From Elusimicrobia bacterium RIFOXYA2_FULL_39_19 (GTDB lineage Bacteria; Elusimicrobiota; Endomicrobiia; CG1-02-37-114; XYA2-FULL-39-19): a stretch of 46,733 nucleotides of DNA. The notes under the pieces were generated by a model. It ran no database searches and was not told the DNA's origin. It saw only the letters and a list, made by a program, of their open reading frames with translations. A program made the position numbers and the translations under genes. The stretch spans positions 1 through 46,733 of the forward strand of contig MGVC01000039.1 of the NCBI GenBank assembly GCA_001800285.1. The letters run 5' to 3'. Positions within the stretch are counted from its first letter, which is position 1; each line of letters starts with the position of its first letter. Below are positions 1 to 7,870 of this stretch, in pieces.

Positions 1-37
1 TGCGTTCTTCTTCGCTTAGATGTTTATAGTTTTTCAT
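1..37 (-). CDS. Start of an IS30-like transposase, cut by the window edge
   Basis: Only the first 12 codons are inside the window. They read MKNYKHLSEEER, which resembles the N-terminus of IS30-family transposases (a Y-x-H-L-x-x-E-E-R start followed by a helix-turn-helix). The start codon is at 35-37, with a GGCGGG stretch a few bases upstream that could be the ribosome binding site and a TATAAT a little further up. IS30 transposases are DDE enzymes that move the element. The match rests on twelve residues, so another HTH protein remains possible. Confidence 0.55.
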   Translation of the reverse strand, partial: MKNYKHLSEEER

Positions 38-95
38 AACCCGCCTATTATAGCAGGTCTTTCAATCTAAGTGTTGCACTAGCACATTGAACTTG
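38..95 (-). mobile_element. Probable terminal segment of an IS30-like element
   Basis: The stretch between the transposase start and the stop codon of the LCP gene at 96 has no coding role. It holds AGTGTTGCACTAGC followed by ATTGAACTTG, which resembles the terminal inverted repeats of IS30-like elements. If so, the element inserted directly behind the LCP stop codon. The outer boundary and target duplication cannot be set because the other end is outside the window. Confidence 0.4.
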
Positions 96-1316
96 TTATT
101 CGTTTATTGATTTGTAATCTTCTCCAATGTAAACAGAGATGTCTACCAGGCGTTTGGAGTCATAACGGGTAAAAATTTCTTCGGTGTTTAACAGGTTGGC
201 AATGTTTTGGGCGGTTTTCAGGTTTCCCGTCCGGTCTACAACAATGGTTTTTACGGATTTAGTCTGCGTGTTTTTATAATCTATTACATCAAACCCCTGT
301 TCGCGCAGTTTGCGCGTAACTTCCAGGGCTATGCCGGAAACATTAGATGCGTTAAGTACTTCAATGGTGACTTTTGACATATCTTCGCCTGTATTCGTGC
401 CGTATATAAGGTCCAGAACGCGCACCAATTCATACTCGTCGGCTATCCAGCGGTTTCTGAAAGGTTTTCCCGGCAGCTGGGCTTTTCTGATGTTAGCGAA
501 ATCAATTTTTTTCAGTTCAAACATCATGCTTAATATATCGTAAAAACTTAAATTTGTGTGCGGTGATTCAACAATGCATTTTAATATTATGGGAAGCCTT
601 AAAACCGTAAGCGGGTTTTTGAATTTATTTACAATGGCTTCCACAAACCTCTGCTGTCTGTAAATTCTGCCTATGTCGCCGGCGCTGGTTCTGAAGCGTA
701 CGTATTCAAGAGCTCCCTGGTTTGTATAGGTTTTTTTTGTAGTCATGTTATAGGCTTTATTGCCGTAAAGCATCCAGGGTCCGGGAGTGAAGTTAATATG
801 CAGGTTTCCTGCTTTGTCATCATACTGCATAGTCTCTTCTATTTCAATTTTTATACCGCCTATGGCGTCAATGAGTTTTCTGAAAGCGTTATAATCTATC
901 TGAAAGTAGTATGGTATGTCCACACGGTTTAAAAACAGGGTTTCAACTACATTGCGCAGGGCTTCCAGTGCGGCAAAATGGCTTTTTTCTTTCCTGTAAT
1001 AATAGGTGTAAACTTCGTTTATTCTGTCTACTTTTAAATCAGGCATAGATATTTTTGTATCTCTTGGTATGGAAATAATGTCAATGTAGTTGTTTCTGGG
1101 GTTGTAGGACACAAAAATCAGCGTGTCTGAATGAAGCGAATGGTCTACCATATCTGTGCCGACAATAATGAAGTTTATATTTTTCTTGGCGCGGATACAG
1201 GTAACCACATCGCTTCTGACTGACATGAGGATGGTTATAAAAACAGTAAGCGCAGCAACAACAAGAATAATTTGTTTTTTTGTCAGCTTGCCTAATAATT
1301 CTTTTGTTTTTTCCAT
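96..1316 (-). CDS. LCP (LytR-CpsA-Psr) family envelope protein with C-terminal LytR_C domain
   Basis: A short cytoplasmic N-terminus and one membrane helix (about residues 15-32) place the rest outside the inner membrane. The LCP catalytic domain follows (about 47-290) with the conserved SDTL, SIPRDT and YVRFR...D..R..RQQ motifs, whose Arg and Asp residues bind the pyrophosphate of lipid-linked substrates. A LytR_C domain occupies about 316-400. LCP enzymes transfer undecaprenyl-pyrophosphate-linked glycopolymers to peptidoglycan or protein; the acceptor here is unknown. The gene is last in the acn-proA-nadD operon, starting 3 bases after nadD ends. Full length for the family (406 aa). Confidence 0.88.
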   Translation of the reverse strand: MEKTKELLGKLTKKQIILVVAALTVFITILMSVRSDVVTCIRAKKNINFIIVGTDMVDHSLHSDTLIFVSYNPRNNYIDIISIPRDTKISMPDLKVDRINEVYTYYYRKEKSHFAALEALRNVVETLFLNRVDIPYYFQIDYNAFRKLIDAIGGIKIEIEETMQYDDKAGNLHINFTPGPWMLYGNKAYNMTTKKTYTNQGALEYVRFRTSAGDIGRIYRQQRFVEAIVNKFKNPLTVLRLPIILKCIVESPHTNLSFYDILSMMFELKKIDFANIRKAQLPGKPFRNRWIADEYELVRVLDLIYGTNTGEDMSKVTIEVLNASNVSGIALEVTRKLREQGFDVIDYKNTQTKSVKTIVVDRTGNLKTAQNIANLLNTEEIFTRYDSKRLVDISVYIGEDYKSINE

Positions 1317-1319
1317 GAT

Positions 1320-1898
1320 TTACCGGTAGAGTTTGTTTTTATTTATGTATTTGATAACTTTTTCAGGTGCTAAGTAACGTATGGATATATTTTTTTTGAG
1401 ATAGGTTCTTAAAAACGTGCTTGAAACGTCAATAAATGGAATATAAAAAAGTTTAACCCTGCTTTTTGTTTTTTCAGGCAGTGCACTTATGGAATAACTG
1501 GGTTTTACACCTACAAGGAATTTGCAGGAATCAAGAATTTTATCCCCCATTTTCCAGGTGTCTATCTGCACCAGCAGGTCCATGCCCATAATAAAATGCA
1601 GGTTATCTTTCGGATACAGTTTTTTAAAGTGTTCAATGGTGTCTATTGTGTAATTTATGCCCTGTTTTTGAAGCTCATAATCATTGACAAGAAAATGAGG
1701 GTTGTCTTTTATGGCCAGTTGTATCATTTTTAACCGGTGTTTTTTTGATTCCAGCGGAATATTGGGTTTGTGAGGCGGGTGGCCGGCCGGGATGAAAATA
1801 ATTTTATCAAGATTAAAGTAGGTTCTGGCGGCTTCAGCTATGATGAGGTGTCCGTGGTGAATAGGGTTAAAAGACCCTCCAAAAAGAGCGATTTTCAT
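1320..1898 (-). CDS. nadD: Nicotinate-nucleotide adenylyltransferase
   Basis: This enzyme joins nicotinate mononucleotide and ATP to make deamido-NAD in the cytoplasm, the penultimate step of NAD synthesis. The nucleotidyltransferase signature GGSFNPIHHGH lies at residues 7-17 and an SSTFLR motif, the family's ISSTxIR, lies near the C-terminus. Its 192 residues match the family. The start codon overlaps the proA stop region by one base, so it is probably translated by coupling with proA. The operon links proline, NAD and TCA-cycle functions without an obvious pathway reason. Confidence 0.93.
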   Translation of the reverse strand: MKIALFGGSFNPIHHGHLIIAEAARTYFNLDKIIFIPAGHPPHKPNIPLESKKHRLKMIQLAIKDNPHFLVNDYELQKQGINYTIDTIEHFKKLYPKDNLHFIMGMDLLVQIDTWKMGDKILDSCKFLVGVKPSYSISALPEKTKSRVKLFYIPFIDVSSTFLRTYLKKNISIRYLAPEKVIKYINKNKLYR

Positions 1899-3142
1899 TA
1901 TTTCCTTATCTGTCCCGTACCGCGGACAACGTATTTTGTGGATGTAAGTTCATTCATACCCATAGTGCCTCTGGCATGAATTTTCTGGGTTGATATGCCC
2001 AGCTCTGAGCCGAAGCCGAAAACGCTGCCGTCATGCAGGCGTGTTGAGGCATTATGAAAGACAGCCGAGGAATCAATTTCTTTTAGAAATTTTTCAGCCG
2101 TGGTTTTATTTTGTGTAATTATGGTTTCGGAATGTCCTGAGCTGTGTGTGTTTATGTGTGCAATAGCTTCATCAACGGAATTTACTACTTTTACTGCAAG
2201 AATCAGGTCATGGAATTCTGTATCCCAGTCAGGTGTAGTAGCTTTTTTTATCCCTTTAATAATAGCGGTAGTTTTTGTACAGCCGCGGATTTCTACATCT
2301 GCCTGTGAAAGTTTTTCTGCAAGAACGGGCAGAACTTTATGCGCAACATCTTTGTGCACCAGCAGTGTTTCTGTAGCATTGCACACGCCGGGCCTCTGGA
2401 CTTTTGCGTTAAAAGTTATGTTGACAGCCATAGGTACATTGGCAGATTTATCAATATAAGTTGTGCAAAGGCCTTTGCCGTGAGACAATACCGGTATGGT
2501 GGACTGTTTGCGGATTTCAGAAATCATTTCTTCGCTACCACGGGGTATTAAAAGGTCAATAAATTTGTCCATTTTAACTAAATCATAAACTATTTTTCTG
2601 TCAGTTGAATCAACGAACCATACTGTATCTTTTGATAAACCGGCAGATGAAAGCGCCTGTGAAATAAGCTTTGCCAGCAGTTTATTTGAATTTATAGCTT
2701 CTTTTCCTCCGCGCAAAATTATCGCGTTGCCGGATTTAAGGCATAAGGAAGCGGAATCTACCGTCACATTAGGCCGTGATTCATAAATCATGCAGATAAC
2801 ACCTAATGGTACCCTGACTTTCTGGATTTTTATGCCCATAGGCCTGATCCAGGAAGAAAGTACGGTGCCGATGGGGTCATTTAACTTTATTACTTCTTTT
2901 ACTGACGACGCCATATCAGCAATGCGTTTTTCATTAAGAGTAAGGCGGTCAATCAGCGCTTCTGAAAGGCCGTTTTTGCGGGCATTTGCCAGATCTTTAC
3001 TGTTTTCCTTTATTATAAGGGCCTTATTTTTAAGGATTAAATCAGCTAATCTGGCAAGCACTTTATTTTTTACGGCAGTAGGTGTTACAGCCAGAGTTCT
3101 TGCTGCCTTTTTGGTTTTAGCTAATGAGTTAATTATATTCAT
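1898..3142 (-). CDS. proA: Gamma-glutamyl phosphate reductase
   Basis: ProA reduces gamma-glutamyl phosphate with NADPH to glutamate semialdehyde, the second step of proline synthesis. The aldehyde-dehydrogenase fold is clear: the catalytic cysteine sits in RPGVCNATE, preceded by the cofactor-binding YESRPNVTVD and LRGGKEA stretches, and the C-terminus carries FGFGSELGIST. The length of 414 residues is normal. It lies 2 bases behind aconitase and overlaps nadD by one base. proC, the last step, is in another operon at 20.2-21.0 kb. proB is not in the window. Confidence 0.95.
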   Translation of the reverse strand: MNIINSLAKTKKAARTLAVTPTAVKNKVLARLADLILKNKALIIKENSKDLANARKNGLSEALIDRLTLNEKRIADMASSVKEVIKLNDPIGTVLSSWIRPMGIKIQKVRVPLGVICMIYESRPNVTVDSASLCLKSGNAIILRGGKEAINSNKLLAKLISQALSSAGLSKDTVWFVDSTDRKIVYDLVKMDKFIDLLIPRGSEEMISEIRKQSTIPVLSHGKGLCTTYIDKSANVPMAVNITFNAKVQRPGVCNATETLLVHKDVAHKVLPVLAEKLSQADVEIRGCTKTTAIIKGIKKATTPDWDTEFHDLILAVKVVNSVDEAIAHINTHSSGHSETIITQNKTTAEKFLKEIDSSAVFHNASTRLHDGSVFGFGSELGISTQKIHARGTMGMNELTSTKYVVRGTGQIRK

Positions 3143-3144
3143 AG

Positions 3145-5070
3145 TTATTTATTTTTGTTTCTTATCATGGGTAAAAGTCCGCCGGCAAGCAGCATTTCAG
3201 TATCTCGTTTATCAAAGTTATAAACGGCTTCAATGGCCATATTTACTGCACGGTTTTTCAGGATAAGCGGTTTTTTATGTTTAATAAATTCTATTACATT
3301 TTCAATCTGTATGTCGTCAAGCTGGGATATTTTTTCATAATCATCCGCATTTTTAAAAGTTACAGGCAGTACGCCGAAATTTATAAGGTTTGAACGGTGT
3401 ATTCTGGCAAAAGATTTTGCCAGTACTACCGCAATGCCCAGATAGCGCAGGGTGATGGCGGCATGTTCTCTTGAAGAGCCCTGTCCGTAATTATCTCCTG
3501 CTACAATCATTCCGCATTTTACTTCTTTGGCCCTTTTAGGAAATGTTTCATCCACTCTGGTAAGTGTATATTCCGATATGGCTGGGATATTTGACCGTAG
3601 CGGCAGTATTTTAGCACCTGCCGGCAGAATGTCGTCGGTAGAGATATTATCTTTAAGTTTTATAACTACCGAACAGTTGATTTCCTGATGCAGCGGTGTA
3701 AATTCCGGTAGTGGTTTTATGTTAGGCCCTCTTTCAATTTCTGTTTTTGAATCATTCTTCTTTGGAAATACAAAGTTGGGTTTATAATCAAATATTTTAG
3801 GAATAGAAAGTGCGGGCAATTTCCCCAGTTTGCGCGGGTCAGTTATTTCACCGGCAATAGCGGCCGCTATTGCCGTTTCCGGGCTGCAAAGATACACAAA
3901 CGCACTTTTTGTGCCGCTTCTGCCGGCAAAGTTTCTGTTAAAAGTACGCAGCGACACGCCCTGGGAATTAGGTGCACTGCCCATGCCTATGCAAGGGCCG
4001 CAGGTGGATTCAAGTATTCTGGCGCGTGATTTTACCAAAGTTTCCAGCGCGCCGGATTTTGCCAGCTGGGCCATTACCTGTTTTGAGCCGGGTGAAATAA
4101 TAAAATCCACGTCGGTATTAATTTTTTTGTTTTTAAGCACTGAGGCAACAATCAGCAGGTCGCGGTAACTGGAATTGGTGCAGGAACCTATGCAAACCTG
4201 ATGCACCTTTGTGCCTTTAAGCTCGGATACTTTTTTTACATTATCCGGATTGTGAGGGCAGGCAATCATAGGTTCAAGTTTTGATAAATCTATTTCAACA
4301 ACCCCGCTGTATTCTGCGTCAAAATCCGGTTTTAATTCTTTCCAGTCTTTGGCCCTGCCCTGGGAAGCTAAAAAGCCACGGGTTACGTTATCTGAAGGAA
4401 ATATTGATGTGGTCAGGCCCAGTTCTGCACCCATATTGGTAATAGTGGCGCGTTGGGGCACGGATAAATATTTCAAAGCATCGCCGGTATATTCATAAAC
4501 TTTATTGGTGCCGCCTTTTACGGTGAATTTTCTAAGAAGTTCGAGGATAATATCTTTTGCGCTTACCCAGGGCTTAAGTCTGCCTGTAAGGACTACATTT
4601 ACTACCTGAGGCATGGTAATAAAGTAAGGTTCACCCGCTATAGCGCAGGCAATATCCAGCCCGCCGGCACCAATGGCTATCATGCCCATGGCGCTTGAAG
4701 TAGGTGTATGGCTGTCTGAGCCAAGCAAGGTTTCTCCGGGTCTGGCAAAATTTTCCAGGTGGAGCTGGTGGCAGATACCATTACCGGGAGGCGAAAAAAT
4801 GATGCCGTATTTTTTTGCTACTGAAGCCAGGTATCTGTGATCATCGGAATTTTCAAAGCCGGTCTGCAGTGTGTTATGGTCTACATAGGAAACGGATAAT
4901 TTTGTTTTGATTTTACTTATGCCAAGGGCTTCCAGCTGTAAGTATACCAGCGTGCCCGTGGCGTCCTGGGTTAGGGTTTGATCTATGTTAATGGATATTT
5001 TTTCGCCGGCAGTTAAGGGCTGTTTTTTATAGGTTAAATGGTTTAATAAAATTTTTTCTGTTAAATTCAT
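3145..5070 (-). CDS. acn: Aconitate hydratase
   Basis: Aconitase interconverts citrate and isocitrate through a [4Fe-4S] cluster. The cluster cysteines are visible in VCIGSCTNSS and STCGPCIGMG. The N-terminal part has the LLGSDSHTPTSSAMG motif, and the C-terminal swivel domain has GDNYGQGSSREHAA. At 641 residues this is the shorter, mitochondrial-like class rather than the roughly 900-residue AcnA. It is the first gene of the operon with proA, nadD and the LCP gene and has its own promoter about 60 bases upstream. No other TCA-cycle gene is nearby. Confidence 0.94.
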   Translation of the reverse strand: MNLTEKILLNHLTYKKQPLTAGEKISINIDQTLTQDATGTLVYLQLEALGISKIKTKLSVSYVDHNTLQTGFENSDDHRYLASVAKKYGIIFSPPGNGICHQLHLENFARPGETLLGSDSHTPTSSAMGMIAIGAGGLDIACAIAGEPYFITMPQVVNVVLTGRLKPWVSAKDIILELLRKFTVKGGTNKVYEYTGDALKYLSVPQRATITNMGAELGLTTSIFPSDNVTRGFLASQGRAKDWKELKPDFDAEYSGVVEIDLSKLEPMIACPHNPDNVKKVSELKGTKVHQVCIGSCTNSSYRDLLIVASVLKNKKINTDVDFIISPGSKQVMAQLAKSGALETLVKSRARILESTCGPCIGMGSAPNSQGVSLRTFNRNFAGRSGTKSAFVYLCSPETAIAAAIAGEITDPRKLGKLPALSIPKIFDYKPNFVFPKKNDSKTEIERGPNIKPLPEFTPLHQEINCSVVIKLKDNISTDDILPAGAKILPLRSNIPAISEYTLTRVDETFPKRAKEVKCGMIVAGDNYGQGSSREHAAITLRYLGIAVVLAKSFARIHRSNLINFGVLPVTFKNADDYEKISQLDDIQIENVIEFIKHKKPLILKNRAVNMAIEAVYNFDKRDTEMLLAGGLLPMIRNKNK

Positions 5071-5131
5071 TTTTTTGGGCCTTTTAGATTAATATTTCCG
5101 TCATTGAATTACATACATAAAAACATAGGAT

Positions 5132-5160
5132 ATTTTATATTTTTTCCAGCAAAAAATCAA
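5132..5160 (-). promoter_or_regulatory. Promoter of the acn-proA-nadD-LCP operon
   Basis: On the minus strand TTGATT (5155-5160) and TAAAAT (5132-5137) are separated by exactly 17 bases, a good sigma-70 layout. The predicted start near 5125 gives a leader of about 55 bases before the aconitase ATG. Confidence 0.6.
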
Positions 5161-5203
5161 ATAAAATAAATCAATAAACCGAAGAAATTGAATGCAACAG
5201 TAT

Positions 5204-5253
5204 AAAAAAAGAGCCCTCATAATCTTTGAAGATAAATAAGGACTCTTTTTTTT
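5204..5253. terminator. Bidirectional intrinsic terminator
   Basis: A stem of AAAAAAAGAGCCCT with AGGACTCTTTTTTT (one mismatch) encloses a small inner hairpin, ATCTT-TG-AAGAT. It has an A-tract on one side and a T-tract on the other, so it can stop transcription from either direction. On the minus strand it closes the unit ending with the small repeat protein and isolates it from the aconitase promoter. Confidence 0.75.
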
Positions 5254-5276
5254 GAGGTATTATGATAAGTAAGTTA

Positions 5277-5498
5277 TTATCTGCGAACCATTTTAGCTCT
5301 TGCAATATCACCTTTCTTATCAATGAAATACAGATACCCTTTTGCTTTCTTCACGCCTACTTTGGCTACCTTCTGAGGTTTGCCACCTTTTTTTCCACCT
5401 CTTGCCATTTTTGCGCGGGAAACGTCTCCGTTTTTGTCAACGAAATACAGGAAACCGTCTTCCTTTTTTACGCCTACTGCTTGTACTTTCTCTGCCAT
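5277..5498 (-). CDS. Small basic protein made of two tandem repeats
   Basis: This 73-residue protein is two copies of one unit. Residues about 5-31 and 44-71 both follow the pattern VxxVGVKKxxGxLYFxDKxGDxxRAKM. A Gly/Lys-rich linker (RGGKKGGKPQK) joins them. The excess of Lys and Arg with regular aromatic beta-strand residues suggests a small beta-rich nucleic-acid or ribosome-binding protein; this is inference. I do not recognise a named family. The ribosome binding site is unusually strong (AAAGGAGGTGAT, 6 bases before the ATG), which suggests high expression. The gene follows kamA by 55 bases and is closed by the terminator at 5204-5253. Confidence 0.8.
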   Translation of the reverse strand: MAEKVQAVGVKKEDGFLYFVDKNGDVSRAKMARGGKKGGKPQKVAKVGVKKAKGYLYFIDKKGDIARAKMVRR

Positions 5499-5553
5499 TG
5501 AAAATCACCTCCTTTATAATAAAATTTGCAAAAATATGACTTAAAAAACTGAC

Positions 5554-6738
5554 TTACTGCTTTTTTGTCAACGAATACTGCTTGCTTGCCTTCTCTACTT
5601 CTTCTGCAGTAAACGGCTTGCCGTTTTCAGGATAAACAAACAATTTTCGTTCATAATTTCTTATAATAACGCCGCTTTTTGATTTTGAAATAACGTATTC
5701 CGGCCCTACGGGTACTTTTCCGCCGCCGCTTGGTGCATCAATAACGTATGTTGGTACGGCATAACCAGTTGTGTGGCCTCTCAAACCTTCAATGATCTTT
5801 ATGCCTGTGGCGACGGTGGTTCTGAAATGTGAGGTTCCTTTTGCAAGGTCACACTGATAAATATAATAAGGTCTTACGCGCATTTTCAGCAGTTCCTGCA
5901 TTAGTTGTGTCATGGTTTGGGGTTTATCGTTGATGCCTTTAAGCAGAACAGATTGCGAACCCAGCGGTATTCCGGAATCTGAAAGCATGTCACAGGCCTT
6001 GCGTGTTTCTTCCGTGATCTCATTAGGGTGATTAAAATGAATGCTCATAAATAGAGGATGGTATTTTTTCAGTGTCAGGCATAGTTTTTCAGTAATTCTT
6101 TGCGGAAGCACCACAGGTACCCTGGTTCCGATGCGGATGATCTCAATATTTTCTATGGATCTGAGCGTTTTAAGATAATAATCAAGTTTTTCATCTGAAA
6201 GAAGCAGAGGATCTCCGCCGGATATTAACACATCACGGATTTCCTTGTGTTCTTTAATATACTTTACGGCAAGATGAAAATTTGCCATAGACATTCTGGT
6301 TTCACTGGAACCCACAATGCGCCTTCTGGTGCAGTGCCTGCAGTACATGGCACAGGCATCTGTGATAAGCAGTAATACGCGGTCCGGATATCTGTGTACA
6401 AGACCGGCAACAGGGCTGGTTTCTTCTTCCCCGCAGGGGTCGCTAAGCTCATTTAGGTTTGTTTTAAATTCCTGTAAGGAAGGAATGCATTGTTTTCTTA
6501 TCGGACAATTCGAATCATCTTTGCTCATAAGAGAAGCAAAGTACGGGGTAATGGCCATTTTGAACATTTTGCCTGAAAAGGCTACCGCCCGTTTTTCTTC
6601 AACGGTGAGGTTTACAATTTTTTCGAGCTGTTCAAGTGTGGTTATTCTGTGCCTAACTTGCCAAAACCAATCCTGAAAATTCAAAGACCATATATTTTTA
6701 ACTGAACTTCCGCCAGGTTCAGGTTCTGTCTTCATCAT
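5554..6738 (-). CDS. kamA: Lysine 2,3-aminomutase (radical SAM, PLP)
   Basis: The enzyme moves the alpha-amino group of L-lysine to make beta-lysine, using a [4Fe-4S] cluster, S-adenosylmethionine and PLP. The radical-SAM cysteines are C129, C133 and C136 (CAMYCRHC), and the PLP lysine is K341 in DAPSGGGK. D297 and D334 sit at the spacing of the lysine-binding Asp293 and Asp330 of the clostridial enzyme; glutamate mutases have Lys and Asn there. Lysine is therefore the likely substrate. The acetyltransferase that would make the osmolyte N-acetyl-beta-lysine is not in the window. The start overlaps the HTH gene stop by one base. AAGGAG lies 2 bases before the first ATG and 5 before the second (6735), so the second may be used. 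Confidence 0.9.
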   Translation of the reverse strand: MMKTEPEPGGSSVKNIWSLNFQDWFWQVRHRITTLEQLEKIVNLTVEEKRAVAFSGKMFKMAITPYFASLMSKDDSNCPIRKQCIPSLQEFKTNLNELSDPCGEEETSPVAGLVHRYPDRVLLLITDACAMYCRHCTRRRIVGSSETRMSMANFHLAVKYIKEHKEIRDVLISGGDPLLLSDEKLDYYLKTLRSIENIEIIRIGTRVPVVLPQRITEKLCLTLKKYHPLFMSIHFNHPNEITEETRKACDMLSDSGIPLGSQSVLLKGINDKPQTMTQLMQELLKMRVRPYYIYQCDLAKGTSHFRTTVATGIKIIEGLRGHTTGYAVPTYVIDAPSGGGKVPVGPEYVISKSKSGVIIRNYERKLFVYPENGKPFTAEEVEKASKQYSLTKKQ

Positions 6739-6989
6739 TACTCCTTATGCGCTTTTTCAAAAAGGTTAATTTGTGGTTCCTGGCTGGAACTGATGATTTT
6801 TTCTTTCAGCCAATGGTCAACTACATCTTTTGAAAATCTGTACTGCCTTCCTATTCTGGATGCCGGTATCTTTTTGGTTCTGATTAAGTTATATATCTTG
6901 GATTTTCCAATTCCTAAATATTGGGCCAATTGATGGACATCCATTATTTCAGGGACTTTCTCTATAGTGCCATTTTTATTATCTTCCAT
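6738..6989 (-). CDS. Excisionase-like helix-turn-helix DNA-binding protein
   Basis: An 83-residue protein with a winged HTH of the MerR/excisionase type (HTH_17) at about residues 16-66: MDVHQLAQYLGIGKSKIYNLI, then IPASRIGRQYRF and a final VVDHWLKEK helix. Proteins of this class bind DNA as small recombination or transcription factors. Here it is translationally coupled to kamA and driven by a near-perfect promoter with TTTAG repeats just upstream. The natural guess, not proven, is that it autoregulates the kamA unit. No recombinase or phage gene is near, which argues against a true excisionase. Confidence 0.82.
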   Translation of the reverse strand: MEDNKNGTIEKVPEIMDVHQLAQYLGIGKSKIYNLIRTKKIPASRIGRQYRFSKDVVDHWLKEKIISSSQEPQINLFEKAHKE

Positions 6990-7030
6990 ATTTTACCATC
7001 CTGTTTTCTTTGGTTCTATTAGTTGCCATC

Positions 7031-7060
7031 ATTATACATCATTTACCAAATAAGTGTCAA
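7031..7060 (-). promoter_or_regulatory. Consensus promoter of the HTH-kamA unit
   Basis: TTGACA (7055-7060) and TATAAT (7031-7036) on the minus strand, both perfect hexamers, are separated by 18 bases. The predicted start near 7024 leaves a leader of about 35 bases with an AGGATGG ribosome site before the HTH gene. Confidence 0.8.
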
Positions 7061-7089
7061 TAGGGTAAAAAAATATTCTTTTTCCAAGT

Positions 7090-7141
7090 TTTAGTATCTT
7101 GTGTTTAGTAGTCAACTTTAGTGGTATGTTTTAGCGTTTAG
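7090..7141. repeat. Five TTTAG repeats upstream of the kamA-unit promoter
   Basis: TTTAG (CTAAA on the transcribed strand) starts at 7090, 7104, 7117, 7130 and 7137, so most copies are 13-14 bases apart. The array begins about 30 bases upstream of the -35 box at 7055-7060. It could be a set of operator half-sites for the adjacent HTH protein. Short AT-rich words recur by chance, so the functional reading is tentative. Confidence 0.4.
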
Positions 7142-7177
7142 CGGTTTTTGGTTAAAAAAGCGGTGAAAAGTGAAAAA

Positions 7178-7870
7178 TTACTTCTTGGGTGTTTGGTGGA
7201 TACGCGGAGGCTGAATGTAAAGTGGTTTAACTTTCTGGTAACTGCTTCCTTTATAATAGGTGCTTAGCAAAGCCAGGGTGGATGCCCGCGGAAGAGTAGT
7301 TTTTTCATCTGTAATAATTAAACCATCAGGAAATTGTTTTAAAATCAGGTCCTTATGTTTAATAGTTTCGGTGTGCAGGCAGAAAATAAGATTTTTTTTG
7401 TTTACTTTTATTGTATCAAGATATTTATTAAGCGTATTTATATTAATAATTGAATAACCGCTGGTTTGTAAGGTTTTTCCTTTTTCGTGTTTATAGGTTG
7501 ACAGATAAATGTTTTCCTGCTGGGCGTTGATGATAGGGCAGATCGTTGCGTGCGGGTTCTTATTATCGTTTTGCTGGGCAAGCACATCAAGGGTAGATAT
7601 GCCGGCCATAGGTATTTTGTGTATTTGGGCCATAGTTCTTGCAAAACACAAGCCAACGCGTATGCCTGTAAAACTGCCCGGGCCGGTTGTACAGGCAATT
7701 TTTGTTATTTTTTCAACGGGTGTATTTTTAAACATTAGTTCAACTTGCGTTATAAGCATGTGGGAATGCCAGTGGTCTTCATTTATAAAAATTTCTTTTA
7801 CAATTTCCACGTTTTCTTTTGCTAATGCCAGGCTGAAGGATTTGGATGATGTGTCTATTGAAAAGATCAT
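7178..7870 (-). CDS. tsaB: tRNA threonylcarbamoyladenosine biosynthesis protein TsaB
   Basis: TsaB partners TsaD and TsaE to put threonylcarbamoyl on A37 of tRNAs that read ANN codons. The ASKHA-fold N-terminus begins IDTSSKSFSLAL, and the diagnostic TTGPGSFTGIRVGL follows at about residues 61-74. The 230-residue length is normal. It overlaps tsaE by 4 bases (ATGA), so the two partners are made together. tsaD is not in the window. This is the last gene of the long housekeeping run. Confidence 0.92.
   Translation of the reverse strand: MIFSIDTSSKSFSLALAKENVEIVKEIFINEDHWHSHMLITQVELMFKNTPVEKITKIACTTGPGSFTGIRVGLCFARTMAQIHKIPMAGISTLDVLAQQNDNKNPHATICPIINAQQENIYLSTYKHEKGKTLQTSGYSIININTLNKYLDTIKVNKKNLIFCLHTETIKHKDLILKQFPDGLIITDEKTTLPRASTLALLSTYYKGSSYQKVKPLYIQPPRIHQTPKK

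Noticed and set aside
5554-6738. Glutamate 2,3-aminomutase as an alternative for kamA
   Set aside because: Both substrate-binding positions (D297 and D334) are Asp, as in lysine mutases, not Lys and Asn.
7090-7141. TTTAG array as CRISPR or replication iterons
   Set aside because: The units are 5 bases with spacers of 2-9 bases. There are no cas or replication genes and no longer repeated unit. No CRISPR array was seen anywhere in the window.
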